A stretch of 38,808 nucleotides of DNA from Magnaporthiopsis rhizophila (lineage: Eukaryota; Ascomycota; Sordariomycetes; Magnaporthales; Magnaporthaceae): contig PYSS01000203.1 in the NCBI GenBank assembly GCA_003049465.1, forward strand, positions 1 through 38,808, given 5' to 3'. Shown piece by piece: positions 12,101 through 19,921 of this stretch. The notes beneath the pieces were generated by a model. It ran no database searches and had not been told where the DNA came from. It saw only the letters and a program-made list of their open reading frames with translations. The translations under genes were made by a program, and so were the position numbers. The stretch's first letter is position 1; each line of letters opens with the position of its first letter.

Positions 12101-15100
12101 ACAGGTTTTCTGTATTCATTGCAGCTTTAATACTTAAAATTTCCCGTAAACCATCTAGCCCAAAGTGAGCTTTTAAATTTAATAGATTAATACCTTGTTT
12201 AAAAAGAAGATAGTCTGCTTTCTTATTAGTTATTAAAGGGTATTTATCGAAGTGGGGTATAATTATATTAGTTATATCACGTAAAGATTGAACTGCGTAG
12301 GTAACTGTATTATTATTTTCTTTCACGTAGATCGTACCCACCCCAAAAAAGGAGTGTAATCTCCTTAACAAGATTACATCCTTTATATGTAATTGAATAC
12401 TAAAATTTGGTATAACCCCTCATCCCACTTTGGAAGTACTTTTTTTAAATACTTTCAAGCTAAAGCATGACTCTCCATCGCAAAACCCTGTAACTCAATA
12501 AGGATCAATCTTCGGTTGTATATTAGTAGTGGAATATAATCTTTTAAATAGGTTTTTAGGACTTAAATTCTTTCATCCCCCCTCGGCCCAGGACCAGGCA
12601 CAAGGCCCGATCCTTGGGCCTGGGCCGAAGGGTGAACGAGTAGTACTACTTTTAGATACTTTCAAACTAAAGGTTGATTCAGCGTCTGCAAATCCCGTAA
12701 CTCAATAAGGGGAAAGATTAGCTTCTTTAACATCTACATTGGTAGTGTAAAGTCTTTTAGTAACATTGCTACTAAAAGCTCGCTTTGTTGTATAAAAATG
12801 GTTTACTGAACAGTCGATCTGTTTAGCTAATATAGTCTTGTAGCTGTAAATATAGCTTAAAGTTAGGTAGGTAAGAGGGTAAACATGGGGAAAAAGTATA
12901 TTAATTAAGGTTAAGCCTGTAAAGATTATAGCTAATAATATTGTAGCAACTGAACCATATAAGGCTCCTTCTCTTTTACCTTGAATTATGCTATGGTGTG
13001 CATATGTCACAGTAGCTCCACTAGATAATAAAATTACAGTGTTCAACATTGGCAGCTCGAATGGATTTATGGGTTCTATACCTATTGGTGGTCATTGAGA
13101 CCCCAACTCAATGGTTGGTGTTAAAGCACTCACTTTATTTGTAAACTTACTTTAATATAAGTATAGCTACAAATATGGATTTAATTTTATATATCTAAAT
13201 TTTATACTGTTTTCTCTTTTTATTCATTCTACCTTTTATTAATTTCAACTCATCTAACCCTTTTCTAGTTAAATGGTCTTTGTTTCCTATTAATAAAGCC
13301 GCCAACTTAAAATCCTCAAAGTCTAGGGATTTAACTCCATGTAGCTTAAACTTTTCAAATATAGGTATAATTTTACCCTGAATATCTGAAAATTTTTCAA
13401 CTACAAACTCCCCACAATCTGGTTTAGAAATATACCTACCACATTTTAAAGTTTGTATTAAACTACCTAAAAGAGCTTTATCTCTAATATGTTGAGTTAA
13501 AATAAACCTTAATCAAACAGTTTCCCCAAAGGTTTTAGGGAAAACCTTAGGTGATTTTCTTAATGCTATAAAAAAACACCCTTCAGCATCAGTAAAACCA
13601 CTTAACCAGTGAAAGTCTTGCATATTTCTATTTTCAAATTCTGGGCTTAAAACGGGCTCTAAGTCAGGGAAAGCTAAACTTAAATTGTCAGATATTTTAC
13701 CTCTATTTAATACGGCTTTAATAGACACTATTTTATTTATACCTTCTAAAGAAAGATGTTTACCTTCTTTCATTAAAGCTATAACTTCTTTAAAAAGTAA
13801 ATAGTCATAATGTTTATAGGTTAATAGCGGGTAATTATTAAAATGATCAATAATAAGATATAAATCCTCTAAACCAGAGACTCTATATTGAAGAGACTCT
13901 GCCCCCAATTTAGTTATATTACCTACTCCAAAGAACAATTTAATTTGTTCTAACAGAGCGAGATCTTTTTCATGAAGACCTATTTGAAATGTAGCTTTTA
14001 CCCTAAAGCCTGTTTTACACCTAGGGTCTGAACTAATTCCTACTATAAAACACCCTTCTCCATCAGTAAATCCTGTAATATAATTAGGATTTAATCTTGA
14101 AGTAGAAAAAAAAGATTTTTGATTAATATTCGTATATAGAATATTTTTTTTAGCAAAAGCAAAGCCACCACCCTTAATACTATTACGGGGAGTAGATATA
14201 ACAGTATTAAAATTTTTTATTGGATATATAAAAACCAAGTTTCCCTGGCTCTCAGAGCACACCTTACAATATTTAGAAAATATTGGAGAACCGTCTGCTC
14301 GTTGCTCTTTTACAGATATAGGACTATCTGATTTAGATCCGCGATTACCCATTCCATCCTTCATAGGATGAATCTCTAATGATATTACTATACCCTCTAT
14401 CATTAATGAGGCCACTATAAATATTTCTAAATATAGTTTAGTTATTAGAGCTTTAGGGCTTACCCGGAGTTTGGTTCTTGTTCACAGTGCTAAATTATGA
14501 AAAAAAGCCCAAAAGATGGCCATGAAAAATAAAGCTTCAGAAACTATAAACAAAATAACACCTAAATTTAATCCCTTTTGTACAGCGGCAGTGTGGTCAC
14601 CTAAGAAAGTCAAAATTTACAAATATATTACTATATTGTTTGGGCTTTATATTAATCAATAGGTTAGCTACGCATGAAACGTATTGATCTTTAACGTAAA
14701 GTCTCTGAGGGTCCTACTAAGATATTTATCCGTCTATTGGTTCCCTGCTGATAGCCCTATAAAGATAGGATTTCCAGCATACAGTTAAATTTAACGAGGG
14801 CACTTTTGTGCATAACCATGTAGCAACATAGTGAATTACTTAATCTAGTTTTCCTATTAATTCTCTAATTTTTAATCTACCTTCATTAGTAAGGTGTTGT
14901 TTAGACATTATCATATTATAAACTGAAACTCATTTTACATAACTATCATATTTCTCACCTAATAATGGATATTTATCAAAATAATTAATTAAAAATGATA
15001 TCTTATCTATAGAAGATATGTATAAAGATAATACTTCTGATCTGGTTTTATTACTATCATAACATTTTAAATTAGTATCTAAATATAAAGATAATCTTTC

Positions 15101-15994
15101 CATAAAAGGTTTCATACTACAAGATGTTGGTTTATCAAACAAACGTTGATCTAATCTAAACCTTAAACTAATATTTTCACTTACAGATCTTTTACGAGTC
15201 TCAGATTTACCTTTACTTTCTATATATTTAATACCAAAATGTCCGTCAGCTTCGGTAAAACCAGTTAATCAACTATTATTATTGAAATCCGATTCATCCA
15301 ATAAGCTTTCAGATATAGATAATAAATATTTACCTTTAAAAAATTCAATTAATTTATTAAAGGTTATATTTTTAGGTGTTCTTAATTTTCCATGTATCAA
15401 ATTTATAAAAAGAAGTATACCTTCTTTATCTCCAATTATATAACGTAGAGTACTTTTACCTGACAATTGAAAACGTCCTATATCACCTAATTCTGATTGA
15501 ATAAATGCAAAAAGACCTAAATTATCAATATGAGAAGTAAAAACTATTCTAGGATTAAGTATTCTATTTAAGGTTGTATTTCCTAATGAAGGAATAGATA
15601 TATGACCATCACCTTCTAAAAGACCACTTAAATAATATCCAAATAAATTAGGATTATTTTTATAAATATTTTTAGTAGAACAAGTAGAATTATATAAATC
15701 TAGTCTTAATTTTATTTCTTCTTTGGGTATAGCTTTAGCTGTTTTCAATATCAAAGATTCGGATATATAGACTGTACCCTCTGCTATTATATCACGGAAT
15801 CAAAAAGACATAGATGAAATTAGCAGTATTAAAGCTAAATACAATGAATAATATCCATTATTAAAATTGTGCATAGATAAGGCCCCACTAGAAGTTAAAG
15901 CTAATAAAGATATACTAGTGTATAAAGGCCAAGGAGAAGGAGAAACTAAATGAAAAGGATGATCTTGGAAATTACTTCTTACTGAAATAGTCAA
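3122..15994 (-). CDS. cox3: Cytochrome c oxidase subunit 3, six exons
   Basis: This is subunit III of complex IV, an integral inner-membrane protein. I infer exons 15994..15776 (219 nt), 14610..14497 (114), 13130..12914 (217), 10226..10137 (90), 4897..4893 (5) and 3286..3122 (165). They sum to 810 nt, or 269 aa plus TAA, a normal length for the family. Landmarks include NFQDHPFHLVSPSPWPLYTS at the start, FIVSEALFFMAIFWAFFH in exon 2, ELGSQWPPIGIEPINPFELP in exon 3, FTISDGAFGTCF in exon 4, and NHHLGFEAGILYWHFVDVVW in the last exon. TGA codons fall at conserved Trp positions (SMSFWF, ILYWHF, VVWLF), which shows code 4. Every upstream exon ends in T and every intron ends in G, as for group I introns. 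Confidence 0.9.
3287..4892 (-). other. Group I intron cox3-645
   Basis: It runs from the 5-nt exon to the last cox3 exon and ends in G before GTTATAATTGG. The 5' half is filled by a LAGLIDADG ORF that continues in frame from the tiny exon. The core lies at 3490..3680, with CAAACTCCGGGGAAGCCC near 3660 and GGGTAATCGCGGA near 3550 (minus strand). That core is shared with the rns-569, cox3-333 and nad4-region introns. A shred of a second HEG start (CGAGTAGATGGTAG) overlaps the core. Confidence 0.75.
3915..4892 (-). CDS. LAGLIDADG homing endonuclease of intron cox3-645
   Basis: This is a double-motif LAGLIDADG protein, open in code 4. It reads on from the 5-nt cox3 exon without a stop (H-SVSGWDKRISVKKY), so it could be made as an exon fusion and then matured. 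The first motif is WLITGFVDAEGCFSVRV and the second WMAGFASGDGCFAVI. Between and after them are the usual segments IIPHFVKYPLITKKQGDFLL, IKASINRGLTEILK and KNKNHLTKEGF. The acidic residues at the ends of both motifs (DAEG and SGDG) are present, although the second is atypical. It probably cuts an intron-less cox3 allele. It ends at TAA-equivalent 3915 after MNKDR. Confidence 0.82.
4893..4897 (-). other. cox3: 5-nt cox3 microexon (TACAT)
   Basis: Joining exon 4 (ending GGCT) directly to the last exon cannot give the conserved HGLHVIIG unless five bases are supplied. TACAT sits right after a group I core and its terminal G (ATTG). It makes codons TTA CAT (Leu-His), ends in T, and is in frame with the next intron's HEG. 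With it cox3 is exactly 810 nt. Without it, the next best junction replaces the conserved His by Ala. Confidence 0.78.
4926..5145 (-). other. Group I intron core, second copy in cox3-640
   Basis: Minus-strand elements are in the usual order: ATTTGCTGCCAAG (about 5130), GGTCCAACGACTAG (about 5086) and ATGACATAGTCT (about 4935), followed by the splice junction ATTG at 4898. The same elements appear near 8750..8940 and 10270..10565. Confidence 0.7.
5218..5930 (-). pseudogene. LAGLIDADG C-terminal half with NUMOD1 tail, frameshifted
   Basis: From about 5925 the frame reads DFATFSTNKYVPRFKLENHI, then NVLLTTPRK, IHELINILIPLIY and FSLWLNLVDMYYKGYHTTLE, the second half of a LAGLIDADG protein. At about 5410 the frame breaks (GSSVY stop) next to CAGGGG. 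In the neighbouring frame the protein continues with SECAKAINISRKTIKKCLSS and SYKGYTFVLN, a typical NUMOD1 DNA-binding tail, ending near 5218. The N-terminal half is not found upstream. It precedes the second group I core and was probably that intron's own endonuclease. Confidence 0.7.
5994..6749 (-). CDS. LAGLIDADG_2-type homing endonuclease, apparently intact
   Basis: The 251-codon frame starts at ATG 6749 (MNICTPVILNRNKNENSKG) and ends after HYKLKIETGKA. The core follows the LAGLIDADG_2 pattern: PTPYSIIVGLLLSDGWLTLS (motif 1, with the catalytic Asp in LSDGW), RLGFKQSLDKCSYVLF, PALAHLIMGDGEAR-like motif 2 (VALAHLIMGDGEA), CTNSFSVQDVVRLMNVL and PYLHPSMHYKLK. TGA is read as Trp in SDGW and LVLWGKDL. 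Unlike its neighbours it has no decay. It lies between the broken split LAGLIDADG gene and the NUMOD1 pseudogene inside the composite cox3 intron, so it may be a recent arrival or the mobilising enzyme. Confidence 0.85.
6935..6960. repeat. Perfect 26-bp GC-rich palindrome
   Basis: GGGCAAGCAGCTT is followed directly by its reverse complement. It lies just after the second LAGLIDADG motif of the split gene (LAGFIDAEG) and ends the readable similarity there. Confidence 0.85.
6972..7300 (-). pseudogene. C-terminal part of the LAGLIDADG gene split by the GIY-YIG ORF
   Basis: The frame from about 7295 reads VNYFVNDINSLLYVIIPIFN, YVNLNSSKYHHFKLF and KYHLSTEGKLAIIGYKKEM. This continues exactly where the N-terminal LAGLIDADG half in the chimeric ORF stops (LKCGHI). 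A GC cluster near 7050..7085 then breaks the frame, after which KSKWIPGSISDRINITKYW and LAGFIDAEG give the second motif. The rest is lost at the palindrome 6935..6960. Confidence 0.78.
7346..8490 (-). CDS. Chimeric LAGLIDADG/GIY-YIG homing endonuclease ORF
   Basis: One frame, open in code 4, joins two endonuclease families. The first part reads FLEWFVGFTDGEGNFHIRL and ends at LEYIKNTLKCGHI, the N-terminal half of a LAGLIDADG domain. It then passes directly into a GIY-YIG protein: YSTSNGKPVPVKKYINADTD, AGVYRWTNLKNGKSYIGSG (the GVYR...SYIGS signature), then the SKRFRDYF arginine and REQYYLDVFKPEYNIL with the conserved Glu. The C-terminus has TREAAKAINVGKSS-like NUMOD1 sequence (LREAAKAINVGKSSINQAF). 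No clear ATG precedes it; the frame is open past 8490. The GIY-YIG part looks intact, so it may be active. The missing LAGLIDADG half follows at 6972..7300. Confidence 0.82.
8700..8945 (-). other. Group I intron core, first copy in cox3-640
   Basis: Minus-strand order: TTGCATGAAGATCTTG (about 8920), ATATGCAGCCAAT (about 8878), GGGTTCAACGACTA (8819..8832) and AAGATATAGTCTG (8754..8766). These match the P, Q, R and S blocks of the group I catalytic core. The core directly follows the HEG at 9112..10136, which therefore belongs to this intron. Confidence 0.75.
9112..10136 (-). CDS. LAGLIDADG homing endonuclease of intron cox3-640, fused to exon 4
   Basis: The frame continues from cox3 exon 4 (HGFVSNPFFFKYISGSVGS) without a stop. 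It contains both motifs, LSPYWVTGFVDAEGSFSLKL and WMAGFVDGEGCFYVKVRK, with Asp/Glu at the catalytic ends. Typical segments are ELHSKDTQLIREIHSFFGVG, IIPHFDKFPLISQKKADYLL, IKASMNTGLSETL and SHLTLEGLKKI, and it ends after TGRTYN. The length (about 340 codons after the exon) suits a monomeric double-motif enzyme of the I-OnuI-like group. It is close kin of the cox3-550 HEGs, suggesting spread of one intron lineage within cox3. Confidence 0.87.
10270..10565 (-). other. Group I intron core of cox3-550
   Basis: Elements on the minus strand: TTGCATGAAAACCTTG (about 10553), ATGTGCAGCCAACCC (about 10450), CGGTTCAACGACTAAT (about 10404) and ACATAGTCTGAAC (about 10288). The exon 4 junction follows 45 bases later. 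Confidence 0.75.
10701..11560 (-). pseudogene. C-terminal part of the outer LAGLIDADG gene in cox3-550, frameshifted
   Basis: The frame starts abruptly with SLVVVPEFQITLHSRDLLLL, where a normal gene would have its first LAGLIDADG motif just upstream. It goes on with IIPHFDKYPLITKKRADYLL, IKGSMNKGLSDKL and the second motif WLAGFVDGEGYFYVKSLKNK. At 10926 one extra G in a G run shifts the frame (RPDGG to the GVNLVISRFSD frame), after which the protein finishes at CRVINGEKV. Its missing first motif is probably the one fused to exon 3 at about 12700, displaced by the inserted HEG. Confidence 0.75.
11610..12913 (-). CDS. LAGLIDADG ORF of cox3-550 with three motifs (nested HEG)
   Basis: This is one code-4 frame running on from exon 3. 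It first has NLSPYWVTGFADAESTFSLK, an N-terminal motif, then a GC-rich palindromic insert translated in frame (about 12581..12631). A complete double-motif HEG follows, with DPYWVTGFCDGESCFSLKVF and YWFTGFVDAEGNFFA, and it ends at SGMNSGRIFNN. The extra motif appears to be the severed start of the older HEG whose remainder is at 10701..11560. In the first and second motifs the catalytic position reads DAES and DGES instead of DAEG. The final Gly is thus replaced, but the acidic residues remain. Activity cannot be judged. Confidence 0.8.
12581..12631. repeat. Interrupted GC palindrome inside the HEG frame
   Basis: CTCGGCCCAGG and CCTGGGCCGAAG are inverted arms, with AAGGCCC and GGGCCT inner arms. 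It is GC-rich in an AT-rich gene, keeps the frame open, and marks the 5' edge of the inserted HEG. Confidence 0.8.
13131..14496 (-). other. Group I intron cox3-333
   Basis: It lies between TTTCAT at 14497 and AGTGCTTTAACA at 13130, and ends in G. The core precedes and overlaps the ORF: CCAAACTCCGGGTAAGCCC at about 14470, then GGGTAATCGCGGATC and CAGATAGTCC at about 14330. The same core type occurs in rns-569 and near nad4. Confidence 0.85.
13195..14415 (-). CDS. LAGLIDADG homing endonuclease of intron cox3-333
   Basis: The 406-codon frame (with TGA as Trp) overlaps the intron core at its start, which translates as MGNRGSKSDSPISVKEQRAD. The true start may be one of the internal ATGs, for example before KDGMGNRG. 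The two motifs are NYITGFTDGEGCFIVGI and WLSGFTDAEGCFFIAL, with acidic catalytic ends in place. Other segments are QIGLHEKDLALLEQIKLFFG, YPLLTYKHYDYLLFK, IKAVLNRGKISDNL, LTQHIRDKALLGS and GNKDHLTRKGLDELK, ending MNKKRKQYKI. It looks intact and should recognise the intron-less cox3 site. Overlap of core RNA and protein-coding sequence constrains both. Confidence 0.87.
14611..15775 (-). other. Group I intron cox3-219
   Basis: It lies between GAGGGT at 15776 and ACTTTCTTAGG at 14610, and ends in G. It is nearly filled by the HEG frame. The 230 bases after the HEG stop must hold the core, including GGTCCTACTAAGATA and CTATTGGTTCCCTGCTGATA read on the plus strand. Confidence 0.8.
14840..15775 (-). 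CDS. LAGLIDADG homing endonuclease of intron cox3-219, fused to exon 1
   Basis: The frame continues from cox3 exon 1 (AEG-TVYISESLILKTAKAIP) to TAA at 14840. It belongs to another LAGLIDADG subgroup than the other cox3 HEGs. The first motif is FGYYLSGLLEGDGHISIPS and the second WLTGFTEADGHFGIKY, with GDG/ADG endings as in the I-SceI/aI4-like group. RIVFTSHIDNLGLFAFIQSE and RTPKNITFNKLIEF are further family hallmarks. The C-terminus reads SKQHLTNEGRLKIRELIGKLD. It is open throughout in code 4, with Trp from TGA at NNNSW and KWVSVY. Probably functional. Confidence 0.87.
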
Positions 15995-15999
15995 AAAAA

Positions 16000-16319
16000 T
16001 TTTTTTTTATATTATTAGTTATGTGTTTTCCCTAACATTGGTTTTTATAGCTGCTATGCTCCTGATTTACTACGTAGTACTACGTAGCGATACCTGGTAG
16101 CAATTGAAAAAATATATTATTTTCATTATCAATAGCTTCCTACGAAGTACGAAGTACGAAGTACGAAGTACGAAGTACGGTACGGAGTAAGCAAGCGAAG
16201 CCAGCTACTATGAAATAAGCATTGCTTATTTCATAGTAGCTAGCAAAGCATCATTCTACTTGTTAAGCTATAAAAAAATTTAAATAATGTTAATAACATA
16301 AAGCAAGCAAGCAAAGCAG
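16000..16319. other. Spacer upstream of cox3: repeat-rich, no gene seen
   Basis: It holds GC clusters and a tandem TACGAAG array (about 5 units, 16141..16180). Inverted copies of TACTATGAAATAAGC flank 16205..16250. It presumably carries the cox3 leader, but no promoter consensus was recognised. Confidence 0.6.
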
Positions 16320-16390
16320 CAAGAGTACTAGGAATCGAACCCAGAACTGGAAGGTTGAAGCTTCTAATTTTACCATTAAACTACACTCTT
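16320..16390 (-). tRNA. trnW(uca): tRNA-Trp (UCA)
   Basis: The acceptor is AAGAGTG/TACTCTT. The anticodon arm GAAG-CTTCAAC-CTTC gives UCA after the invariant T33, reading both UGA and UGG. The T-loop motif is GGGTTCGATTCCT. This supports code 4. Confidence 0.85.
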
Positions 16391-16404
16391 ATAAAATATA
16401 TATA

Positions 16405-16477
16405 TAGGACCTGAGGGATTCGAACCCCCTCCATTACGATTAAAAGTCATAAGTACTACCATTATACGAAAATCCCT
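16405..16477 (-). tRNA. trnK(uuu): tRNA-Lys (UUU)
   Basis: The anticodon arm TATGA-CTTTTAA-TCGTA gives UUU. The T-arm is GGGGG-TTCGAAT-CCCTC. The acceptor AGGGATT/AGGTCCT has one mismatch. Confidence 0.85.
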
Positions 16478-16484
16478 GCGTATT

Positions 16485-16522
16485 AGAAGTACGTATTAGT
16501 ATTAGTATTAGTATTAGTAGTG
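16485..16522. repeat. Tandem ATTAGT hexamers
   Basis: About five GTATTA/ATTAGT units follow one another between trnK and trnG. A similar array lies at 36525..36565 upstream of nad1's end. Confidence 0.7.
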
Positions 16523-16671
16523 TGCTCTCCATACTTCTTATAAACTTATAAGAAGTACTGCTTATTTCATACTTCTGCTACGAAGTAAGCAAGCGAAGCT
16601 AGCTACTATGAAATAAGAAGACTTCTTAGTTCAGTAGTGCTACACACAGAAGCAAGCAAGCAGTAATCACA

Positions 16672-16742
16672 TACGATTAGTCGGACTCGAACCGACATAC
16701 GCTGTTTGGAAGACAGTAATCCTACCATTAAATGATAATCGT
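16672..16742 (-). tRNA. trnG(ucc): tRNA-Gly (UCC), copy 2
   Basis: It has the same 71-base sequence as 2000..2070, including acceptor and anticodon arm ACTGT-CTTCCAA-ACAGC. The sequence at its 5' side (TTCTTAGCTACGTATAATAA) also resembles that of copy 1, showing segmental duplication. Confidence 0.92.
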
Positions 16743-16879
16743 TTTGTGTGAAGCGCTTGCTTACTACGAAATACTACTTCGTAGTAAGCAAGCTTGCTTA
16801 TATGAAATAAGAAGACTTCGACTTCTTAGCTACGTATAATAATAAACTTTTTATATTATTATCTATTCATTGATATAGT

Positions 16880-16950
16880 AGTCCCTAAGATGAATCGAAC
16901 ATCTATCGCAGCATTAACAGTGCCGAGCTCTACCGTTGAGCTATAGGGAC
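16880..16950 (-). tRNA. trnN(guu): tRNA-Asn (GUU)
   Basis: The acceptor is GTCCCTA/TTAGGGAC. The anticodon arm CGGCA-CTGTTAA-TGCTG gives GUU. The D-arm contains AGCTCAACGGTAGAGCT. Confidence 0.9.
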
Positions 16951-16951
16951 A

Positions 16952-17039
16952 TAGGAAGAAAAGGACTCGAACCTTCGACAGCTACGATAGCTAATGAGTT
17001 TACAGCTCAACCCGTCATACCCACAAACGGAACCTTCCT
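16952..17039 (-). tRNA. trnY(gua): tRNA-Tyr (GUA)
   Basis: The acceptor is AGGAAGG/TCTTCCT. The anticodon arm TTGAG-CTGTAAA-CTCAT gives GUA. A long variable arm (AGCTATCGTAGCT) fits fungal mitochondrial tyrosine tRNA. It directly follows rns on the same strand. Confidence 0.9.
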
Positions 17040-17072
17040 GATATTAGAATATAATTCTAATATTTAATCTTC

Positions 17073-17162
17073 ATCATATAATATATATATATTATATGAT
17101 AAAAATATTTAATCTTACCTTCACATTAGATTAAAAGATCTTGTATGAAAATACAAGATCTT
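17073..17162. repeat. Two hairpins between rns and trnY
   Basis: A 28-bp AT palindrome (17073..17100) is followed by the inverted repeat AAGATCTTGTAT/ATACAAGATCTT around GAAA (17135..17162). They could mark 3' processing of rns. Confidence 0.75.
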
Positions 17163-17809
17163 GTATAATTTAATTATACTTGTTTTTTTTGTTAAAATTC
17201 ATTAATCCCGTGCAACTTCCACTACACGAACCGTATTTCGACTTAACACTAATTAGAGTAGCGCATACGAAGAATTCTATTATAGTTTTCTAAATCTTAT
17301 ACATTTACTTATTATACAATAGAAAAGCAAAATTATTGCACCCACTCCTTTCAGCATGTGACGAGTGATTAGTCCCAATCCGAGGTTGGATTCACCGTGA
17401 CATGGTGATTCACGATTACTAGTAATTACTTATTCATGTAGCCGAGTTTCAGACTACAATCCATATTCTTTTTATCCTATTTTTGAGATTAGCTTAAATT
17501 CGCATTTTTGCATCTCTTTGTTTTAGGAAAATGTGGCACGTCTATAGCCCACAATGTAAAAGCCATGATGACTTGTCTTAGTCCCTTTTATCATTAACCG
17601 CTATTATGGTGAATCGGCTCTATAAAAATTAATTTATAAATAGAGCAAGGGCTTCCGTTAATTTCATGGATTTAACCATTATTTCACAACATTAACTGAA
17701 AACAGCCGTGCAACATCTGTATAAATATACATATTGTGGTAAGGTTTTTCGTGGATCATCGAATTAAACAGTTGAGATAGGTAGGTCCTCTCAGACTTTC
17801 CCCCTCTGA

Positions 17810-17843
17810 GAACCGCACGTGCGACTTTCATCGCATACGGCTC
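17810..17843 (-). ncRNA. Group II intron domain V (rns-952)
   Basis: The minus strand reads GAGCCGTATGCGATGAAAGT followed by CGCACGTGCGGTTC, the canonical 34-nt domain V hairpin with GAAA tetraloop and AGC-type catalytic region (here GAGCCG). Confidence 0.92.
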
Positions 17844-18238
17844 AAACACAAATTTCCTGTATAAAATGTAGCATTAACATTAACATTAGCATTAGCAATA
17901 CAAAAATAACTTAAGCTTGCCATTCACTAATGTAAATGATACCTCACCAAGTAAGCTACTTATAATCTTTTATTCTTTTTAATAAGTTTATATATTTTAT
18001 ATCTCTGCTCCTACTACACACAACGAAGCAGAGTTCAGGTTAAATTTATGCCGTATGTTAAGTCAGCACCTTTAAGGTAAGTTAAATAAAAAAAAAATTT
18101 AAAGGAAATAACCCTAGCGTTTCACAGCGCAGGGCTATCGGTCCTAGGTAAATTAAAAATACATCGTCATCGTCACCCAGACGATGAATAGGATAAAGTC
18201 GTATATACTAAGTACAACATATTGTTAAATAAAACGAA

Positions 18239-19156
18239 TTACAGTGAAGATTTTGATTTTATATCCTTTATTTTCTTTAAGCCTTCTTCTGAAAAATGAC
18301 CTTTGGCTTCCATTATCTCAGCTATAAGACATAAACGTTTAAAACTTAAGAGCTTAGTACCTAACAAGGGATATTCTTTAAAAAAAGGTATAATTTTTTG
18401 AGTTATATCTTTCAAAGCCGAAACCTTAAAATCTCCGGCTTTACCTATCATAGCTCGCTCACTATAATTACCGCAACCGAAGAAAGACACTAAGCCTTTC
18501 AGTAAATCTCTATCTCTAGAGTGTTGAGTCAGTATAAACCCTAAAGTTACTTGTACTCCTATCCTAAGATAAGAATTTTTCATCAAAGTAACGAAAAAGC
18601 AACCTTCCGCCTCTGTAAAACCACGCACTCATTCAGGGTGCGGTATCCTATCAAAAGGTATTACCGGTCTAGAAGAGGGGATAGTATCAGGGAAAGCCAA
18701 CTTTAAGGTTGAAGATAATCCTCTATTATTAACTGCTTTAATATTAACAATATTCTGTAAATCTTTTGGTGTTAGAGGTCCTCTAGTCATTATAGAGATA
18801 ACTTGCTGGAAAAGATAAAAATCTGCACCCTTCTGTGTTTGTAAAGGAAATTTATTAAAATGAGGTATTACCCTGTTTTGAATATCCATTGCGGAACTAA
18901 CTTTATAACGATACATATCTTCTCCGTGCTTGTATAACCCACCAACTCCGAAATATTCTTTTAACTTAAGTAAAATGTGTTTGTCCGATGCTTGTAAAGC
19001 TATCTCAAAACTAACACTAACTATGTAACCTAATGAACGAGAAGTATTTTGGCTAATAGCTATAGAAAAACTACCCTCACCATCAACTAATCCTGTAATG
19101 TATCAGCTGAAGGAAGAATTGATTATTGTGTTTTCAGGTTTAGCTAAATTTTTCAT
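18239..19156 (-). CDS. LAGLIDADG homing endonuclease of group II intron rns-952
   Basis: The 305-codon frame starts at ATG 19156 (MKNLAKPENTIINSSFSWYI) and ends at KIKDIKSKSSL. The first motif is WYITGLVDGEGSFSIAIS and the second WVRGFTEAEGCFFVTLMK, both with intact acidic ends. Other family segments are EIALQASDKHILLKLKEYFG, VIPHFNKFPLQTQKGADFYL, IKAVNNRGLSSTLKLAFPD and GHFSEEGLKKIKDIK. It resembles the I-OnuI/I-LtrI group. It sits between the 5' domains and domain V of the intron, so the splicing RNA and endonuclease gene are separate modules. TGA is read as Trp. Confidence 0.88.
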
Positions 19157-19921
19157 TATATTAATTTATTTTTACAAATTAATGCAGTACTTTATTCGCT
19201 AGTTATGCACTATAGAAAATGACAGAAACTTTTTTGAAAAAAAAAGTAATAAAATTTACTATTTACCTTACGAAATAAGTCGAATAACTAGCTCTCTACC
19301 CTTAGGCGGCCAGGCTATATTTATAAGAATAAATAGCACAATGACGATAAACATCGAATACTGCGCAGCTGCTGCAGCCATATTTTATTTTAATTTTTTT
19401 TTTATTAACTTTATCCTTACTTTATATGGTAAGGCATTCGCTTTTTAACTTCTCCTTTATCCTTACCCTGATACGTTAATTTGTTAATATATAACGCCTC
19501 CTAATGCAAAATAGACAATATCTTAACTACGTTATAATTCGTAATTAATCTATTACTAATTCCTAGGTAGAAATAAGGACTTACCGTGTTCAGATTACAA
19601 TACCTCCATATAAATTTTAGGGAGGTGGCTTTACTCCAGTGGTATAAGATCCTATGTGAACATTAGTACGTAAAATATTCACCAACCACAAATTTGCTTT
19701 ACGCTAGTAGTGTAATGAAGCTTCAATCGCCACCTTTGCTTTCGCTTCCCATGATTTATGCACGCTAGCTCCCTGGAAGAAAAATTCTTACATTAAAGGG
19801 CTACATTGTCATTGGAGCTTCGAACATATCATTACTGAATAGCCCGTCCAATTAGCGTTAACCCTAGGATAAGGTTAGTGGATTCGAACCACATTACTAT
19901 AATCCGCTTTACACGTCGCAC

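Larger units (their letters stand above)
10227..12913 (-). other. Group I intron cox3-550
   Basis: It lies between ACAGGCT at 12914 and TCCAAGG at 10226, and ends in G (ATTG). It carries a nested pair of LAGLIDADG genes and a core at 10270..10565 that is nearly the same as the first cox3-640 core. Confidence 0.85.
17771..19921 (-). other. Group II intron rns-952 with LAGLIDADG gene
   Basis: The intron begins GTGCGACG (the GUGYG rule) at 19921 and ends ...TATCTCAAC at 17771, before TGTTTAATTCG. Domain V is clear at 17810..17843. Group II introns at this rns site with LAGLIDADG genes are known from ascomycetes such as Leptographium (the I-LtrI/I-LtrII systems). No reverse transcriptase is present. 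A 34-base domain V and a domain VI with TCAGAGGGGGAAAGTCTGAG follow the ORF. Confidence 0.88.
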
